DNA from: Alishewanella aestuarii B11
GTDB taxonomy: Bacteria > Pseudomonadota > Gammaproteobacteria > Enterobacterales > Alteromonadaceae
Assembly: GCF_000280055.1 (NCBI RefSeq)
Contig: NZ_ALAB01000005.1
Location: forward strand, 124,001 to 188,000
Length of the DNA stretch: 64,000 bases
Reading direction: 5' to 3'
This document shows positions 10,480 to 18,324 of this stretch, piece by piece (positions within the stretch are counted from its first letter, which is position 1; the number at the start of each line of letters is the position of its first letter). Under the pieces are notes generated by a model that was not told the DNA's origin, did no database searches, and saw nothing but the letters and a program-made list of their open reading frames with translations. A program made the translations under genes and the position numbers.

Positions 10480-10850
10480 GAGCCATTGCCCTGCTGTTAA
10501 GCTGCTGTGCTGTTATGCTGGCAGCCTGTCAGCATAGCCGGGCGGCTGAGCCTGCGGTGCTGAGCAGCGTAGAACCCGGCGTCCGGCAACAGCTGAATGA
10601 TTTTATCGTCAGTATTGTTGGAGGCACCAGTGTTACGCTGGCTGATGATGTGTTGATGCACAGCACTGAACTTTTTATCGAACAGCGGATGCCAGTAGAT
10701 AGTCAGGGCCGGCCGCTGGATGGGCGGCATAGTTTGCCATCCTACCGTTTTGTACTGGTTAAAGTCGGGGACAGTTGTATTTTACAGCATCCTGGCTCAG
10801 GCAAGAGTGTTCGCCTTAACGGCGCCCGTTGCCAGCTGGCGCCCCGCTAA
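10476..10850 (+). CDS. Small lipoprotein of unknown function
   Basis: I do not recognise this 124-residue protein. It has a lipoprotein signal peptide with lipobox LAAC (Cys18) and no further membrane segment. The remainder looks like a small, mainly beta domain with two Cys (GDSCILQH and GARCQLAPR) that could pair. The start is a GTG inside GTGA, overlapping the stop of the S41 protease gene. This coupling suggests the protein works with that protease, perhaps as an adaptor or inhibitor, but that is inference. A strong terminator follows. Confidence 0.75.
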   Translation: MRAIALLLSCCAVMLAACQHSRAAEPAVLSSVEPGVRQQLNDFIVSIVGGTSVTLADDVLMHSTELFIEQRMPVDSQGRPLDGRHSLPSYRFVLVKVGDSCILQHPGSGKSVRLNGARCQLAPR

Positions 10851-10874
10851 AGTCATTAACGCGGCGAATTTGAT

Positions 10875-10907
10875 GTTCAGGCCAGCTCGCTGGCCTGAAC
10901 TTTTTTT
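10875..10907 (+). terminator. Strong intrinsic terminator before rpsF
   Basis: A near-perfect inverted repeat, GTTCAGGCCAG and its complement, surrounds a 4-base CTCG loop and is followed by seven T. It isolates the ribosomal operon from the lipoprotein pair. Confidence 0.92.
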
Positions 10908-10927
10908 GTGCAATCTGCCGCTTTCAC

Positions 10928-10956
10928 TTGTTATTTCACGGCTGACTCCTTAAAAT
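10928..10956 (+). promoter_or_regulatory. Putative sigma-70 promoter of the rpsF operon
   Basis: TTGTTA (10928-10933) and TAAAAT (10951-10956) are spaced by 17 bases. Transcription would begin near 10963, giving a leader of about 85 bases that can fold (see 10998-11040). By eye only. Confidence 0.55.
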
Positions 10957-10997
10957 ACGCGACCTTCGGCCATACACTCAACGTTCCTTGCCTTTAT

Positions 10998-11040
10998 AAG
11001 AACCCGGCCGAGTTCTTCCGAGGCTTACTAACCGTAAGGA
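10998..11040 (+). promoter_or_regulatory. Structured rpsF leader, possible S6:S18 autoregulatory element
   Basis: Two short hairpins precede the rpsF start: AAGAAC/GTTCTT (10998-11003 with 11012-11017) and CTTAC/GTAAG (11024-11028 with 11034-11038). The second hairpin loop carries ACC next to the Shine-Dalgarno AAGGAG. In many bacteria the S6:S18 complex binds a CCG-containing hairpin in this leader and represses the operon. CCG triplets are present here, but I could not check the consensus structure. Confidence 0.4.
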
Positions 11041-11046
11041 GCTACA

Positions 11047-11424
11047 ATGCGTCATTACGAAATCGTTTTTATGGTTCACCCTGATCAGAGTGAACAAGTG
11101 CCTGGTATGATCGAGCGTTACACTGGCGCGATCAAAGAAGCGGGCGGTGCTATCCACCGTTTAGAAGATTGGGGTCGTCGTCAACTGGCTTACCCAATTC
11201 AAAAACTGCACAAAGCACACTATGTGCTGATGAACGTGGAAGCACCACAAAGCGTGATCGATGAGCTGGAAACTAACTTCCGCTACAACGATGCGGTATT
11301 ACGTAACCTGATTATGCGCACTAACGGTGCCATCGTTGAGCCATCACCAATGGCTAAGGTACGTGAAGAGCGTCGTGAGCGTGCTCCTCGTGAAACTGAA
11401 GAGCAAGTAGCAAACGACGAGTAA
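11047..11424 (+). CDS. rpsF: 30S ribosomal protein S6
   Basis: S6 is a 30S platform protein that pairs with S18. The 125-residue product starts [21 protein letters not shown] and contains the family segment [15 protein letters not shown]. The C-terminal tail is acidic and basic, as in other gammaproteobacteria. It is the first gene of rpsF-priB-rpsR-rplI, with a clear Shine-Dalgarno (AAGGAG) before the ATG. Confidence 0.99.
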   Translation: MRHYEIVFMVHPDQSEQVPGMIERYTGAIKEAGGAIHRLEDWGRRQLAYPIQKLHKAHYVLMNVEAPQSVIDELETNFRYNDAVLRNLIMRTNGAIVEPSPMAKVREERRERAPRETEEQVANDE

Positions 11425-11431
11425 GTTGGAG

Positions 11432-11737
11432 ATGGACAATTACTTTGTGCTAAGTGGCGCCCTTTGCCGGCACCCTGAGCGCAGTGAGAGTCCGGCGGGG
11501 ATCCCGCACACTGTGTTAACCCTGGAACATCGCAGCATGCAACAGGAGGCTGGCTTAAATCGTCAGGCTTATGTGCGGATGCAGGTGGTTCTAAGCGGCA
11601 CAGTGTTACAACAACACGCTCAGCATCTGACGTTGGGCAGCACGGTTAGGGTGAGTGGTTTTTTAAACCGGCACCAAAGCCGCAGTGGTCAGGCAAAACT
11701 GGTCCTGCATGCGCAACAGATTGAACAATTAAGTTAG
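11432..11737 (+). CDS. priB: Primosomal replication protein N
   Basis: PriB is a small OB-fold single-stranded DNA-binding protein that joins PriA in restarting stalled replication forks. The 101-residue product carries [26 protein letters not shown] and LVLHAQQIE, which match PriB. It lies in its usual place between rpsF and rpsR. The ATG at 11432 aligns with the PriB N-terminus; an in-frame TTG at 11426 is possible. GGAG directly abuts the ATG, so translation probably depends on coupling to rpsF, whose stop is 7 bases upstream. Confidence 0.93.
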   Translation: MDNYFVLSGALCRHPERSESPAGIPHTVLTLEHRSMQQEAGLNRQAYVRMQVVLSGTVLQQHAQHLTLGSTVRVSGFLNRHQSRSGQAKLVLHAQQIEQLS

Positions 11738-11748
11738 GAGACAGACAA

Positions 11749-11976
11749 ATGTCACGTTTTTTCCGTCGCCGTAAGTTCTGCCGTTTTTCTGCAGAAGGCA
11801 CTGTAGAGATTGATTACAAAGACACCGCCGTTCTGAAGAACTATGTTACAGAAAGTGGCAAGATCGTACCAAGCCGTATTACTGGCACCAGCGCTAAATA
11901 CCAGCGTCAGTTAGCCCGCGCCATCAAACGCGCCCGTTACCTGGCCCTGTTACCATACAGCGACTCACACAGCTAA
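11749..11976 (+). CDS. rpsR: 30S ribosomal protein S18
   Basis: S18 is the 30S partner of S6. The 75-residue sequence [12 protein letters not shown] and [32 protein letters not shown] is diagnostic. A TAGGAG Shine-Dalgarno precedes the ATG, and the gene sits between priB and rplI. Confidence 0.99.
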   Translation: MSRFFRRRKFCRFSAEGTVEIDYKDTAVLKNYVTESGKIVPSRITGTSAKYQRQLARAIKRARYLALLPYSDSHS

Positions 11977-11994
11977 TACAGAGGGGTATAGGCA

Positions 11995-12447
11995 ATGCAA
12001 ATTATTCTGTTAGACAAAGTCGCAAACCTGGGTGGTTTAGGTGACAATGTAACTGTTAAGTCTGGTTATGCCCGTAACTTCTTATTCCCTCAGGGTAAAG
12101 CAGTTCCGGCTACTAAGGCTAACATCGAGAAATTCGAAGCCCGTCGCGCTGAATTAGAAGCCAAACTGGCTGCTGGTTTAGCTGCTGCTAACGACCGTGC
12201 TGCCAAGGTAGCTGAACTGGCCCAGGTGACTATCGCTTCTAAAGCGGGTGACGAGGGTAAACTGTTCGGTTCTGTTGGTACCCGTGATATCGCTGATGCG
12301 ATCACTGAAGCCGGCGTTGCCGTAACTAAAGCGGAAGTGAAGTTACCAAATGGTACTTTACGTGAAACTGGCGAGTTCGACATCGACCTGCAGTTACACG
12401 CTGAAGTGATTGCCACTATCAAAGTAATCATTATCGCTGAAGCCTAA
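11995..12447 (+). CDS. rplI: 50S ribosomal protein L9
   Basis: L9 is a 50S protein with two globular domains joined by a long helix. The 150-residue product begins [17 protein letters not shown] and has the conserved [16 protein letters not shown] loop and the Ala-rich connecting helix. It is the last gene of the rpsF operon and is followed by a terminator. Confidence 0.99.
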   Translation: MQIILLDKVANLGGLGDNVTVKSGYARNFLFPQGKAVPATKANIEKFEARRAELEAKLAAGLAAANDRAAKVAELAQVTIASKAGDEGKLFGSVGTRDIADAITEAGVAVTKAEVKLPNGTLRETGEFDIDLQLHAEVIATIKVIIIAEA

Positions 12448-12456
12448 TTGGCTAAG

Positions 12457-12485
12457 ACGCACTGCCGCCTGGCAGTGCGTTTTCT
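12457..12485 (+). terminator. Intrinsic terminator after rplI
   Basis: A ten-pair stem, ACGCACTGCC and its complement, around GCCT is followed by a short T run. The remaining bases up to dnaB (12486-12654) hold no ORF that I can support. Confidence 0.85.
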
Positions 12486-12654
12486 CTGTTCTGTTATCCC
12501 CTCTGCTTTTTCTGTCATTTTTTCTGTTAAATCCAAAGCCATTCAACTGTCAGTCAGCCAATCACAGGTAAAATTTTCAAAGCTTTAATTGGCATTGGCG
12601 CAGTCGCAGGTTAGCATGACGCCATCAGCAAGTTTTTTCCTGTGGTAGTACAAC
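12486..12654. other. Intergenic region before dnaB, no gene seen
   Basis: This AT-richer stretch between the rplI terminator and the dnaB GTG shows no ORF I can support and no clear promoter with both elements. It must hold the dnaB promoter unless dnaB is read through from rplI. Confidence 0.5.
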
Positions 12655-14046
12655 GTGGCACAACAAAGTGTAAAAGATAAGCAGGTTGCAGCAGTAAAGA
12701 TGCCACCGCATTCGATTGAAGCGGAGCAATCAGTGCTGGGCGGCCTGATGCTGGATAATGAAGCCTGGGATCGGGTTTCCGAAAAGGTGGTAGAGCATGA
12801 TTTTTATCTGCGCTCACACCGGCTGATTTTTAATGCGATGGCGCGCCTGGCTGAGGGCAACCAGCCAATTGACCTGATCACCGTTTCGGAAGCACTGGAA
12901 GCCAACCAACAGTTAGACGATATTGGTGGCTTTGCTTATTTGGGTGAAATTGCCAAAAACACCCCCAGTGCCGCCAATATTCTGGCCTATGCCGATATCG
13001 TCCGCGAACGCGCGGTAGTGCGGGATATGATTGGTGTTGCCCATGATATCGCTGACGCCGGTTACGATACTCAGGGCCGCACTGCGGCAGAGCTGCTGGA
13101 CTTTGCCGAAACCAAAGTATTCAAGATTGCCGAGCAGCGCGCTAAAGCCAATGAAGGGCCGGAGCCGATCAACAGTATCCTCGCTAAAACCATCGACAAG
13201 ATAGACGCGCTGTACCGTTCGCCACAAAATGGCATTACCGGGGTGTCGACCGGCTATGTCGATCTGGACAAGATGACCAATGGTTTACAACCATCGGATC
13301 TGATTATCGTCGCGGCGCGACCCTCGATGGGTAAAACCACCTTTGCCATGAACCTGTGTGAACACGCGGCTATTACCAGCGATAAACCGGTACTGATTTT
13401 CAGCTTAGAGATGCCGTCAGACCAGATTATGATGCGGATGCTGGCCTCATTAGGCCGGATTAACCAGACCAAGGTGCGTACCGGCCAGCTGGAAGACGAA
13501 GATTGGGCGCGCTTGTCATCGGCGATAGAGCTTCTGAACAGCAAAGGCAAAATGTATATCGATGATGCCTCAGGCTTAACCCCTACCGAAGTGCGTTCGA
13601 GGGCAAGGCGAATTGCCCGCGAGCACGGTGGCTTAAGCATGATTATGGTCGACTATCTGCAGCTGATGACGGTACCCGGGATGAGTGAAAACCGCACCCT
13701 GGAGATCGCCGAAATTTCCCGCTCGTTAAAAGCCCTAGCAAAAGAATTGAAAGTGCCGGTAGTCGCGCTATCGCAGCTTAACCGTTCACTGGAACAACGC
13801 GCCGATAAGCGGCCAGTTAACTCGGACTTGCGGGAATCGGGTTCGATCGAACAGGATGCGGATTTGATTATGTTTATCTACCGTGATGAGGTCTATCACG
13901 AAGACAGCGCCGATAAAGGCACCGCCGAAATTATTATTGGTAAGCAGCGGAATGGCCCGATAGGCCGGGTGCGGTTAACTTTCCACGGCCATTTTTCGCG
14001 CTTTGATAATTATGCCGGCAGTGCCCGTTTTGAGGATGAGTATTAA
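12655..14046 (+). CDS. dnaB: Replicative DNA helicase DnaB
   Basis: DnaB is the hexameric 5'-3' helicase of the replisome. The 463-residue protein has the N-terminal primase-interacting domain (PPHSIEAEQSVLGGLMLDNEAWD) and a RecA-like domain with Walker A ARPSMGKTT (about residue 220), the Walker B region MVDYLQLM, and the conserved LSQLNRSLEQR and SDLRESGSIEQDADL. It starts with GTG; the next in-frame ATG is too far inside the conserved N-terminus. The stop shares one base with the ATG of alr, so the two genes form an operon. Confidence 0.98.
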   Translation: MAQQSVKDKQVAAVKMPPHSIEAEQSVLGGLMLDNEAWDRVSEKVVEHDFYLRSHRLIFNAMARLAEGNQPIDLITVSEALEANQQLDDIGGFAYLGEIAKNTPSAANILAYADIVRERAVVRDMIGVAHDIADAGYDTQGRTAAELLDFAETKVFKIAEQRAKANEGPEPINSILAKTIDKIDALYRSPQNGITGVSTGYVDLDKMTNGLQPSDLIIVAARPSMGKTTFAMNLCEHAAITSDKPVLIFSLEMPSDQIMMRMLASLGRINQTKVRTGQLEDEDWARLSSAIELLNSKGKMYIDDASGLTPTEVRSRARRIAREHGGLSMIMVDYLQLMTVPGMSENRTLEIAEISRSLKALAKELKVPVVALSQLNRSLEQRADKRPVNSDLRESGSIEQDADLIMFIYRDEVYHEDSADKGTAEIIIGKQRNGPIGRVRLTFHGHFSRFDNYAGSARFEDEY

Positions 14047-15122
14047 TGAGTCGACGGCCGGTCGCGCAAATCAATTTACAGGCACTGCAGCATAATTTAA
14101 GCCGGGTTCGGCAACTGGCGCCACAGAGTCAGCTATTGGCAGTACTGAAAGCCAATGCTTATGGTCATGGCCTGGTTAAAGTGGCGCAGACGCTGAGTGA
14201 TGCTGATGCCTTTGCCGTGGCGCGGATTGATGAAGCTCTGGCGCTGCGCACTGGTGGTATTGTCAAACCGATAGTGCTGCTCGAGGGCTTTTACGAAGCG
14301 GCCGAGTTACCCCTGTTACTGGCTAACAATTTGCAAACCGTGGTACATAACGAATTGCAGTTACAGGCGTTGGAACAAACTGTGCTGGATGGCCAGCTAA
14401 AGGTTTGGCTGAAGATTGATAGCGGCATGCACCGGTTGGGGATCGAGCCGGCGCAGTTTGACGATTTTTACCGCCGGCTGTGGCAATGCAGTGCGGTATT
14501 ACCGGGGATCCGGCTGATGAGTCATTTTTGCTGTGCCGATGAACCTGACTCAGACCGCACCTTACAGCAACTGGCAGTCTTTGCTGACTTAACGGCTGCT
14601 AAGGCAGAGCAGCGCAGTTTAGCTAACTCCGCTGCAATCCTGGCGTTTCCACAGAGCCATGCCGAATGGGTCAGACCCGGGTTGATGCTGCATGGTATTT
14701 CACCTTTCGCCGGGAAAATTGGCAGCGAGCATCAACTGCAACCGGTGATGCGACTGAGTAGCCGCCTGATAGCTCTGCGTCAGGTGCGTGCCGGTGAACG
14801 GGTTGGCTATGGCGGGCATTGGCAGGCCAGTTGTGATACCACGCTAGGCGTTATAGCGGTAGGTTATGGTGATGGTTATCCGCGCCACGCGATAAATGGC
14901 ACACCGGTTTGGTTGAACGGGCGGGAAGTACCGCTGGCCGGCCGGGTGTCGATGGATATGATTACTGTGGATTTGGGGCCGAATGCTTTGGATCAACTTG
15001 GCGACGAAGCCGTATTGTGGGGGCCTGAACTGGCCATTGAGCGGGTGGCAGCCTGTGCGGCTACCATACCTTATGAGCTACTATGTAATATTACGCCACG
15101 TGTTGATTATCAGTACTGCTGA
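14046..15122 (+). CDS. alr: Alanine racemase
   Basis: This PLP enzyme interconverts L- and D-alanine for peptidoglycan. The 358-residue protein has the PLP lysine segment LKANAYGHG near residue 34, GMHRLGIEP, and the C-terminal catalytic region GRVSMDMITVDLG. It starts on the last base of the dnaB stop, the same dnaB-alr order as in E. coli and other gammaproteobacteria. Confidence 0.97.
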   Translation: MSRRPVAQINLQALQHNLSRVRQLAPQSQLLAVLKANAYGHGLVKVAQTLSDADAFAVARIDEALALRTGGIVKPIVLLEGFYEAAELPLLLANNLQTVVHNELQLQALEQTVLDGQLKVWLKIDSGMHRLGIEPAQFDDFYRRLWQCSAVLPGIRLMSHFCCADEPDSDRTLQQLAVFADLTAAKAEQRSLANSAAILAFPQSHAEWVRPGLMLHGISPFAGKIGSEHQLQPVMRLSSRLIALRQVRAGERVGYGGHWQASCDTTLGVIAVGYGDGYPRHAINGTPVWLNGREVPLAGRVSMDMITVDLGPNALDQLGDEAVLWGPELAIERVAACAATIPYELLCNITPRVDYQYC

Positions 15123-15146
15123 GCGTTAACACGCCGCGTTCAGCGG

Positions 15147-15611
15147 TTACTTATCAAAACTGACTTCAATATGGACTTTGCCAAAGTCTGAGTTAAACGG
15201 CATCAGAATGGTTGGGCCGTCACACTTGTGGGTAATAGTATGATTTTTACCCGATACCACGATCGGGGTAGCCATCGAAAATTCATAGCCTTTTTCACCC
15301 AGAATGCGCTTGGCACCGCCGGTGACCATATTGGTAATTTCACCCACCATATCGGTTACATCGGCATTAATGCCTGCCGGTTTTTCACCCAGCATCCGGA
15401 ACATAATTTCAATCGCCAGACTCTCATCGAAACTCACAGAAAATGACCCTTTCATGGTCGGGCCGACCATACCAATCAGACCTGAGACATCACCCTGCGC
15501 GACTTCATCTTTTTTAACCCGTGGCTGGCCCGGCACAATTTTGGTATTAGCCATGGTCGAAAGCACATTGACGAGTGAGGAAAGAAAAGGGTTTATATAT
15601 TCAACATTCAT
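15147..15611 (-). CDS. CheX-family chemotaxis protein
   Basis: This 154-residue protein belongs to the CheX/CheC-like family, whose best known members dephosphorylate CheY-P. It contains the family signature E-x-x-N in VGEITNMVTGGAKRIL, preceded by an acidic segment, and the beta-rich segment MKGSFSVSFDE. There is only one E-x-x-N motif, as in CheX. No other chemotaxis gene lies nearby, so it may act in trans on a flagellar or other receiver domain. It is converging with alr and lies downstream of zur on the same strand. Confidence 0.8.
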   Translation of the reverse strand: MNVEYINPFLSSLVNVLSTMANTKIVPGQPRVKKDEVAQGDVSGLIGMVGPTMKGSFSVSFDESLAIEIMFRMLGEKPAGINADVTDMVGEITNMVTGGAKRILGEKGYEFSMATPIVVSGKNHTITHKCDGPTILMPFNSDFGKVHIEVSFDK

Positions 15612-15709
15612 TTAAAATGCCTACGAGTTGAGGATTCGAGATAATGGCAACAAAATTAAGCCTAGAAGTTTTTTCTTTATTATACAAGAGTGCAGCTAAT
15701 GTTTTGCGG

Positions 15710-16147
15710 TTAATTTCCATGGCACTGCCGACAAATCCCCCGCGCCTCTATCGTTTTCCGGTGAATATGAAAACCCAGTGCCGAGGCCAGTTTGCTAAAT
15801 TCTGCGTCTAAAGTGGCCGAATGCAGTTCGGTCACGTTGCCACATTTCTCACATATCAACAGCTGCGCCGGGTGATGCTTGTCGAAATGCTGGCACAACA
15901 TAAAGGCATTACTTGACTCAATCTTATGAATAAAGCCCTGCTCAGTCAGAAACTCCAGCGCCCGGTAGATCGTTGCCGGTTTGGCAGCGGGTTCAGTTTG
16001 TTTCAATTGTTCCAGTAATTCATAGGCACCCTGGCCGCCATGATTTTCTGCCATCAGGCGGAAAACTTTCTCCCGAATACTGGTAAAGCGGGCGCCATTT
16101 TGCTCGCAGATGGCTCTGGCTTTTGATACTAAACTCTCAGTAGACAT
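15710..16147 (-). CDS. zur: Zur, Fur-family zinc uptake regulator
   Basis: Zur is a zinc-sensing dimeric repressor of zinc import and zinc-independent ribosomal protein paralogs. The 145-residue protein has the Fur-family winged helix (RFTSIREKVFRLM and KPATIYRALEFLTEQGFIHK) and the zinc-site cysteine pairs CEKC and CRQC with HFDKHHPAQ between. The early SKARAICEQNGARFT start and the two CxxC pairs are more like Zur than Fur. Its Shine-Dalgarno (GGGAGGG) is strong. No znuABC genes are in the window, so its targets must be elsewhere. Confidence 0.85.
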   Translation of the reverse strand: MSTESLVSKARAICEQNGARFTSIREKVFRLMAENHGGQGAYELLEQLKQTEPAAKPATIYRALEFLTEQGFIHKIESSNAFMLCQHFDKHHPAQLLICEKCGNVTELHSATLDAEFSKLASALGFHIHRKTIEARGICRQCHGN

Positions 16148-16277
16148 GCTTGCCCTCCCATACTTAGCCGCAGTTTACCATATTGTTAGTCTGAAACCAG
16201 TGACTGTAAGAAGCCGCACATTTAAGCCGAAAATCGGGTATAATTTCGCGTTTTTTAAACCCGGGTCAAACTGTAAT

Positions 16278-16514
16278 ATGCCAAAACTGCCTGCTAAAGC
16301 CGCGTCACTGGTCATGCCATTGTTACTCTCAGTGCTGATGACGCTGATCGTATCCTTGGTCAGCACCCTGAAAAGTCTTGGGCTGGAGGCTTTTACACTG
16401 CAAGGGTGGCTATCAGCCTGGGGCCTATCCTGGCTGATTGCTTTTCCGACCTTGCTACTGGTGTTGCCACTGGTGAAAAAATTAACGGCTTATCTGGTTC
16501 ATGCCGGGTCCTGA
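16278..16514 (+). CDS. DUF2798 small membrane protein
   Basis: This 78-residue protein has two predicted membrane helices (about residues 9-29 and 45-67) and resembles DUF2798 proteins (MPLLLSVLMTLIVSLVSTL then WLSAWGLSWLIAFPTLLLVLP). The family function is unknown. The frame is open from 16110, but that part lies over the divergent zur gene, and the ATG at 16278 gives the family start. A TATAAT at 16239-16244 could be its -10 element, without an obvious -35. Confidence 0.75.
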   Translation: MPKLPAKAASLVMPLLLSVLMTLIVSLVSTLKSLGLEAFTLQGWLSAWGLSWLIAFPTLLLVLPLVKKLTAYLVHAGS

Positions 16515-16538
16515 TTTCTGTCTGAATGGTTTGCTAAC

Positions 16539-17534
16539 TTGAATAACGCTATCTTGCCACAAAAATTTTCCGTTGCTCCGATGTTAGATTGGACCGATCG
16601 GCATTGCCGCTATTTTCATCGTCTGATGAGCAAGCATGCGGTGCTATATACCGAGATGGTCACAACCGGCGCCATTATCCATGGTAAAGGCGATTATCTT
16701 GGTTTTAATCCGCAAGAGCAGCCGGTAGTACTGCAGCTGGGTGGTTCCGAACCGGCTGAGCTGGCGCATTGTGCCAAGCTGGCTGAGCAGCGTGGTTATG
16801 CTGCAATAAACTTAAATGTCGGTTGCCCATCAGATCGGGTGCAGAACGGTATGTTTGGCGCTTGCCTGATGGCCAGGCCGCAACTGGTTGCCGATAGTGT
16901 TAAGGCGATGCAGGATGCCATCAGTATTCCGGTCAGTGTGAAAACCCGCATCGGTATTGACGATTCTGACGAGTATCAGTTTTTACAGGATTTTGTCGCC
17001 ACTGTCGCGGCAGCAGGATGTCGGCAATTTGTGATCCATGCCCGCAAGGCCTGGTTAAAAGGTTTAAGTCCGAAAGAAAACCGTGAGATCCCGCCGCTGA
17101 ACTACCCAAGGGTTTATCAGTTAAAGCAGGATTTCCCGACACTGGACATCAGTATCAATGGTGGAATCAAAACCCTGGCTGAGGCTGAGCAGCAGCTGCA
17201 ATATTTGGATGGCGTGATGATCGGCCGAGAGGCCTACACCAACCCTTATCTACTGAGCCAGGTCGATGCCGTACTATATCAGGATGTCTGGTCGGTACCG
17301 GGGCAGCATCAACTGGTACGGTTGATGGTGCCCTACATTGAACAACAAATGCAGCAAGGGGCGCGTTTTTGGCATATTGCCCGTCATATGTTAGGGCTGT
17401 TTCAGGGGCAGCCGGGTGCCCGGCAGTGGCGTCGCTTACTGAGTGAGCAAGGACATCTAGCTGATGCCAAACCAGAGTTGCTGTTACAGGCGCTATCACT
17501 GGTGCCTGAATCGCCAGACACTACGGCTAATTAA
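16539..17534 (+). CDS. dusA: tRNA-dihydrouridine(20/20a) synthase
   Basis: DusA is an FMN-dependent enzyme that reduces U20/U20a in the tRNA D-loop. The 331-residue protein has [20 protein letters not shown], the catalytic-cysteine segment [29 protein letters not shown] and the DusA-type [21 protein letters not shown]. The start appears to be TTG at 16539, since the ATG and TTG codons just upstream run into stops. The Shine-Dalgarno is poor. An AT-rich inverted repeat that may terminate transcription follows at 17550-17588. Confidence 0.97.
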   Translation: MNNAILPQKFSVAPMLDWTDRHCRYFHRLMSKHAVLYTEMVTTGAIIHGKGDYLGFNPQEQPVVLQLGGSEPAELAHCAKLAEQRGYAAINLNVGCPSDRVQNGMFGACLMARPQLVADSVKAMQDAISIPVSVKTRIGIDDSDEYQFLQDFVATVAAAGCRQFVIHARKAWLKGLSPKENREIPPLNYPRVYQLKQDFPTLDISINGGIKTLAEAEQQLQYLDGVMIGREAYTNPYLLSQVDAVLYQDVWSVPGQHQLVRLMVPYIEQQMQQGARFWHIARHMLGLFQGQPGARQWRRLLSEQGHLADAKPELLLQALSLVPESPDTTAN

Positions 17535-17549
17535 CTGACTGTCTATATA

Positions 17550-17588
17550 AAAACCAAAAAATAGCAAAATTGACTATTTTTTGGTTTT
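17550..17588. terminator. AT-rich 15-bp perfect inverted repeat, probable terminator
   Basis: AAAACCAAAAAATAG (17550-17564) is repeated in inverse at 17574-17588 around a 9-base loop. It lies 15 bases after dusA and can act as a terminator on either strand. The long A/T tracts could also bind IHF or H-NS-like proteins upstream of the next gene. Confidence 0.6.
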
Positions 17589-17671
17589 CTAACTTTCCCG
17601 CACTTACAGCCTTCTTTGTTGATCTCTGCATTAATCATTATAAAACAAATGGTTATGTGGATTTTCGGCTT

Positions 17672-17687
17672 TGGCATGCCCCTTGAA
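17672..17687 (+). promoter_or_regulatory. Possible sigma-54 promoter
   Basis: TGGCATGCCCCTTGAA matches the -24/-12 consensus TGGCAYRN4TTGCW except that the C of the -12 GC is A. The GG and the -12 G are at the required spacing of ten bases. Transcription would start near 17697, 44 bases before the small secreted protein gene. The -12 mismatch keeps confidence low. Confidence 0.35.
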
Positions 17688-17740
17688 TTCAGTATCGCAG
17701 CAGTACCGAACCACTGAACTGAATTTGCAGGAGCAACCAA

Positions 17741-18013
17741 ATGCGTACTTTAACTACTCTTCTTTTTACTAGTGTTGTTAGTTTAACCAGCACCCAACTA
17801 TTAGCCGATCCAGCTGAATCGCTGCGTGCAGCTATGACAATACAACAACAGCAGTTACAGCAACAACTGGCGCTGGATGTGCGGCAACAAAGCCAATATT
17901 CGATCGAGAGTACCATCACGCAGATGCCACTTGTGTTACAGCAACCAGGCGAAATGCCGCAGCTGGCACAACAGCTCGCTGAGAAAGCGGCCGTAACAAT
18001 GGTGGCAGAGTAA
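17741..18013 (+). CDS. Small secreted Gln-rich protein, unknown
   Basis: I do not recognise this 90-residue protein. It has a typical signal peptide (residues 1 to about 22, ending LLADPAES) and a short, Gln-rich, probably helical mature region (about residues 32-50). A good Shine-Dalgarno (CAGGAG) lies 7 bases before the ATG. A sigma-54-like promoter lies upstream. Its TAA is followed directly by the ATG of the next small gene, so the two are likely coupled. Confidence 0.7.
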   Translation: MRTLTTLLFTSVVSLTSTQLLADPAESLRAAMTIQQQQLQQQLALDVRQQSQYSIESTITQMPLVLQQPGEMPQLAQQLAEKAAVTMVAE

Positions 18014-18208
18014 ATGTTGGCCTTCGCTGAGCAGACTTTACTGCTGATCTATTTGCTGCCGGTATTGGGCTTGGTGCTTGGCGCTATGCCAGCGGTCGTG
18101 GTTTGGCAGGCTTATAAAAAAGGCTGGGCCTGGCGGGGCAGGAGCCTGACCCGGCCAAGATTATCACCGGCTTATCGCTGCCGTGACAGTGGTTTTGGTG
18201 TAAGATAG
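18014..18208 (+). CDS. Small single-helix membrane protein, unknown
   Basis: This 64-residue ORF begins on the base after the stop of the small secreted protein. It has one strong hydrophobic helix (about residues 8-34, LLLIYLLPVLGLVLGAMPAVVVW) followed by a basic, Arg-rich tail. No family is recognised. The adjoining start and membrane helix argue for a real gene, but it lacks its own clear ribosome site, and the tail may simply be read-through of intergenic sequence. Confidence 0.5.
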   Translation: MLAFAEQTLLLIYLLPVLGLVLGAMPAVVVWQAYKKGWAWRGRSLTRPRLSPAYRCRDSGFGVR

Positions 18209-18211
18209 TGT

Positions 18212-18297
18212 TGTCCGCGGCTGCATCGGGTTTAGACGATGCATAATGGCTGGCTGCGGATAGCGCAGGACGACAGGATGCAGTGACGCCCTGTCAC
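18212..18297 (+). promoter_or_regulatory. Structured leader with two CsrA-like motifs upstream of DUF2333 gene
   Basis: The stretch before the DUF2333 gene can fold: TGCATCG pairs with CGATGCA around an 8-base loop, and GTGAC pairs with GTCAC (18283-18297). Between them are CAGGACG (18266-18272) and CAGGATG (18274-18280), both fitting the CAGGA(T/A/C)G repeat known from CsrA-binding RNAs. No function is shown by the sequence alone. Confidence 0.3.
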
Positions 18298-18324
18298 GAC
18301 TATGCCAAACCATTAGGACATGAT

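Noticed and set aside
12547-12567. CTGT and ACAG near dnaB resembling a LexA box
   Set aside because: The spacing is 13 bases and not 8, so it does not fit a LexA operator.
17543-17740. 65-codon minus-strand frame between dusA and the small secreted gene
   Set aside because: It spans the inverted repeat and promoter-like region, is basic and unstructured in composition, and has no ribosome site.
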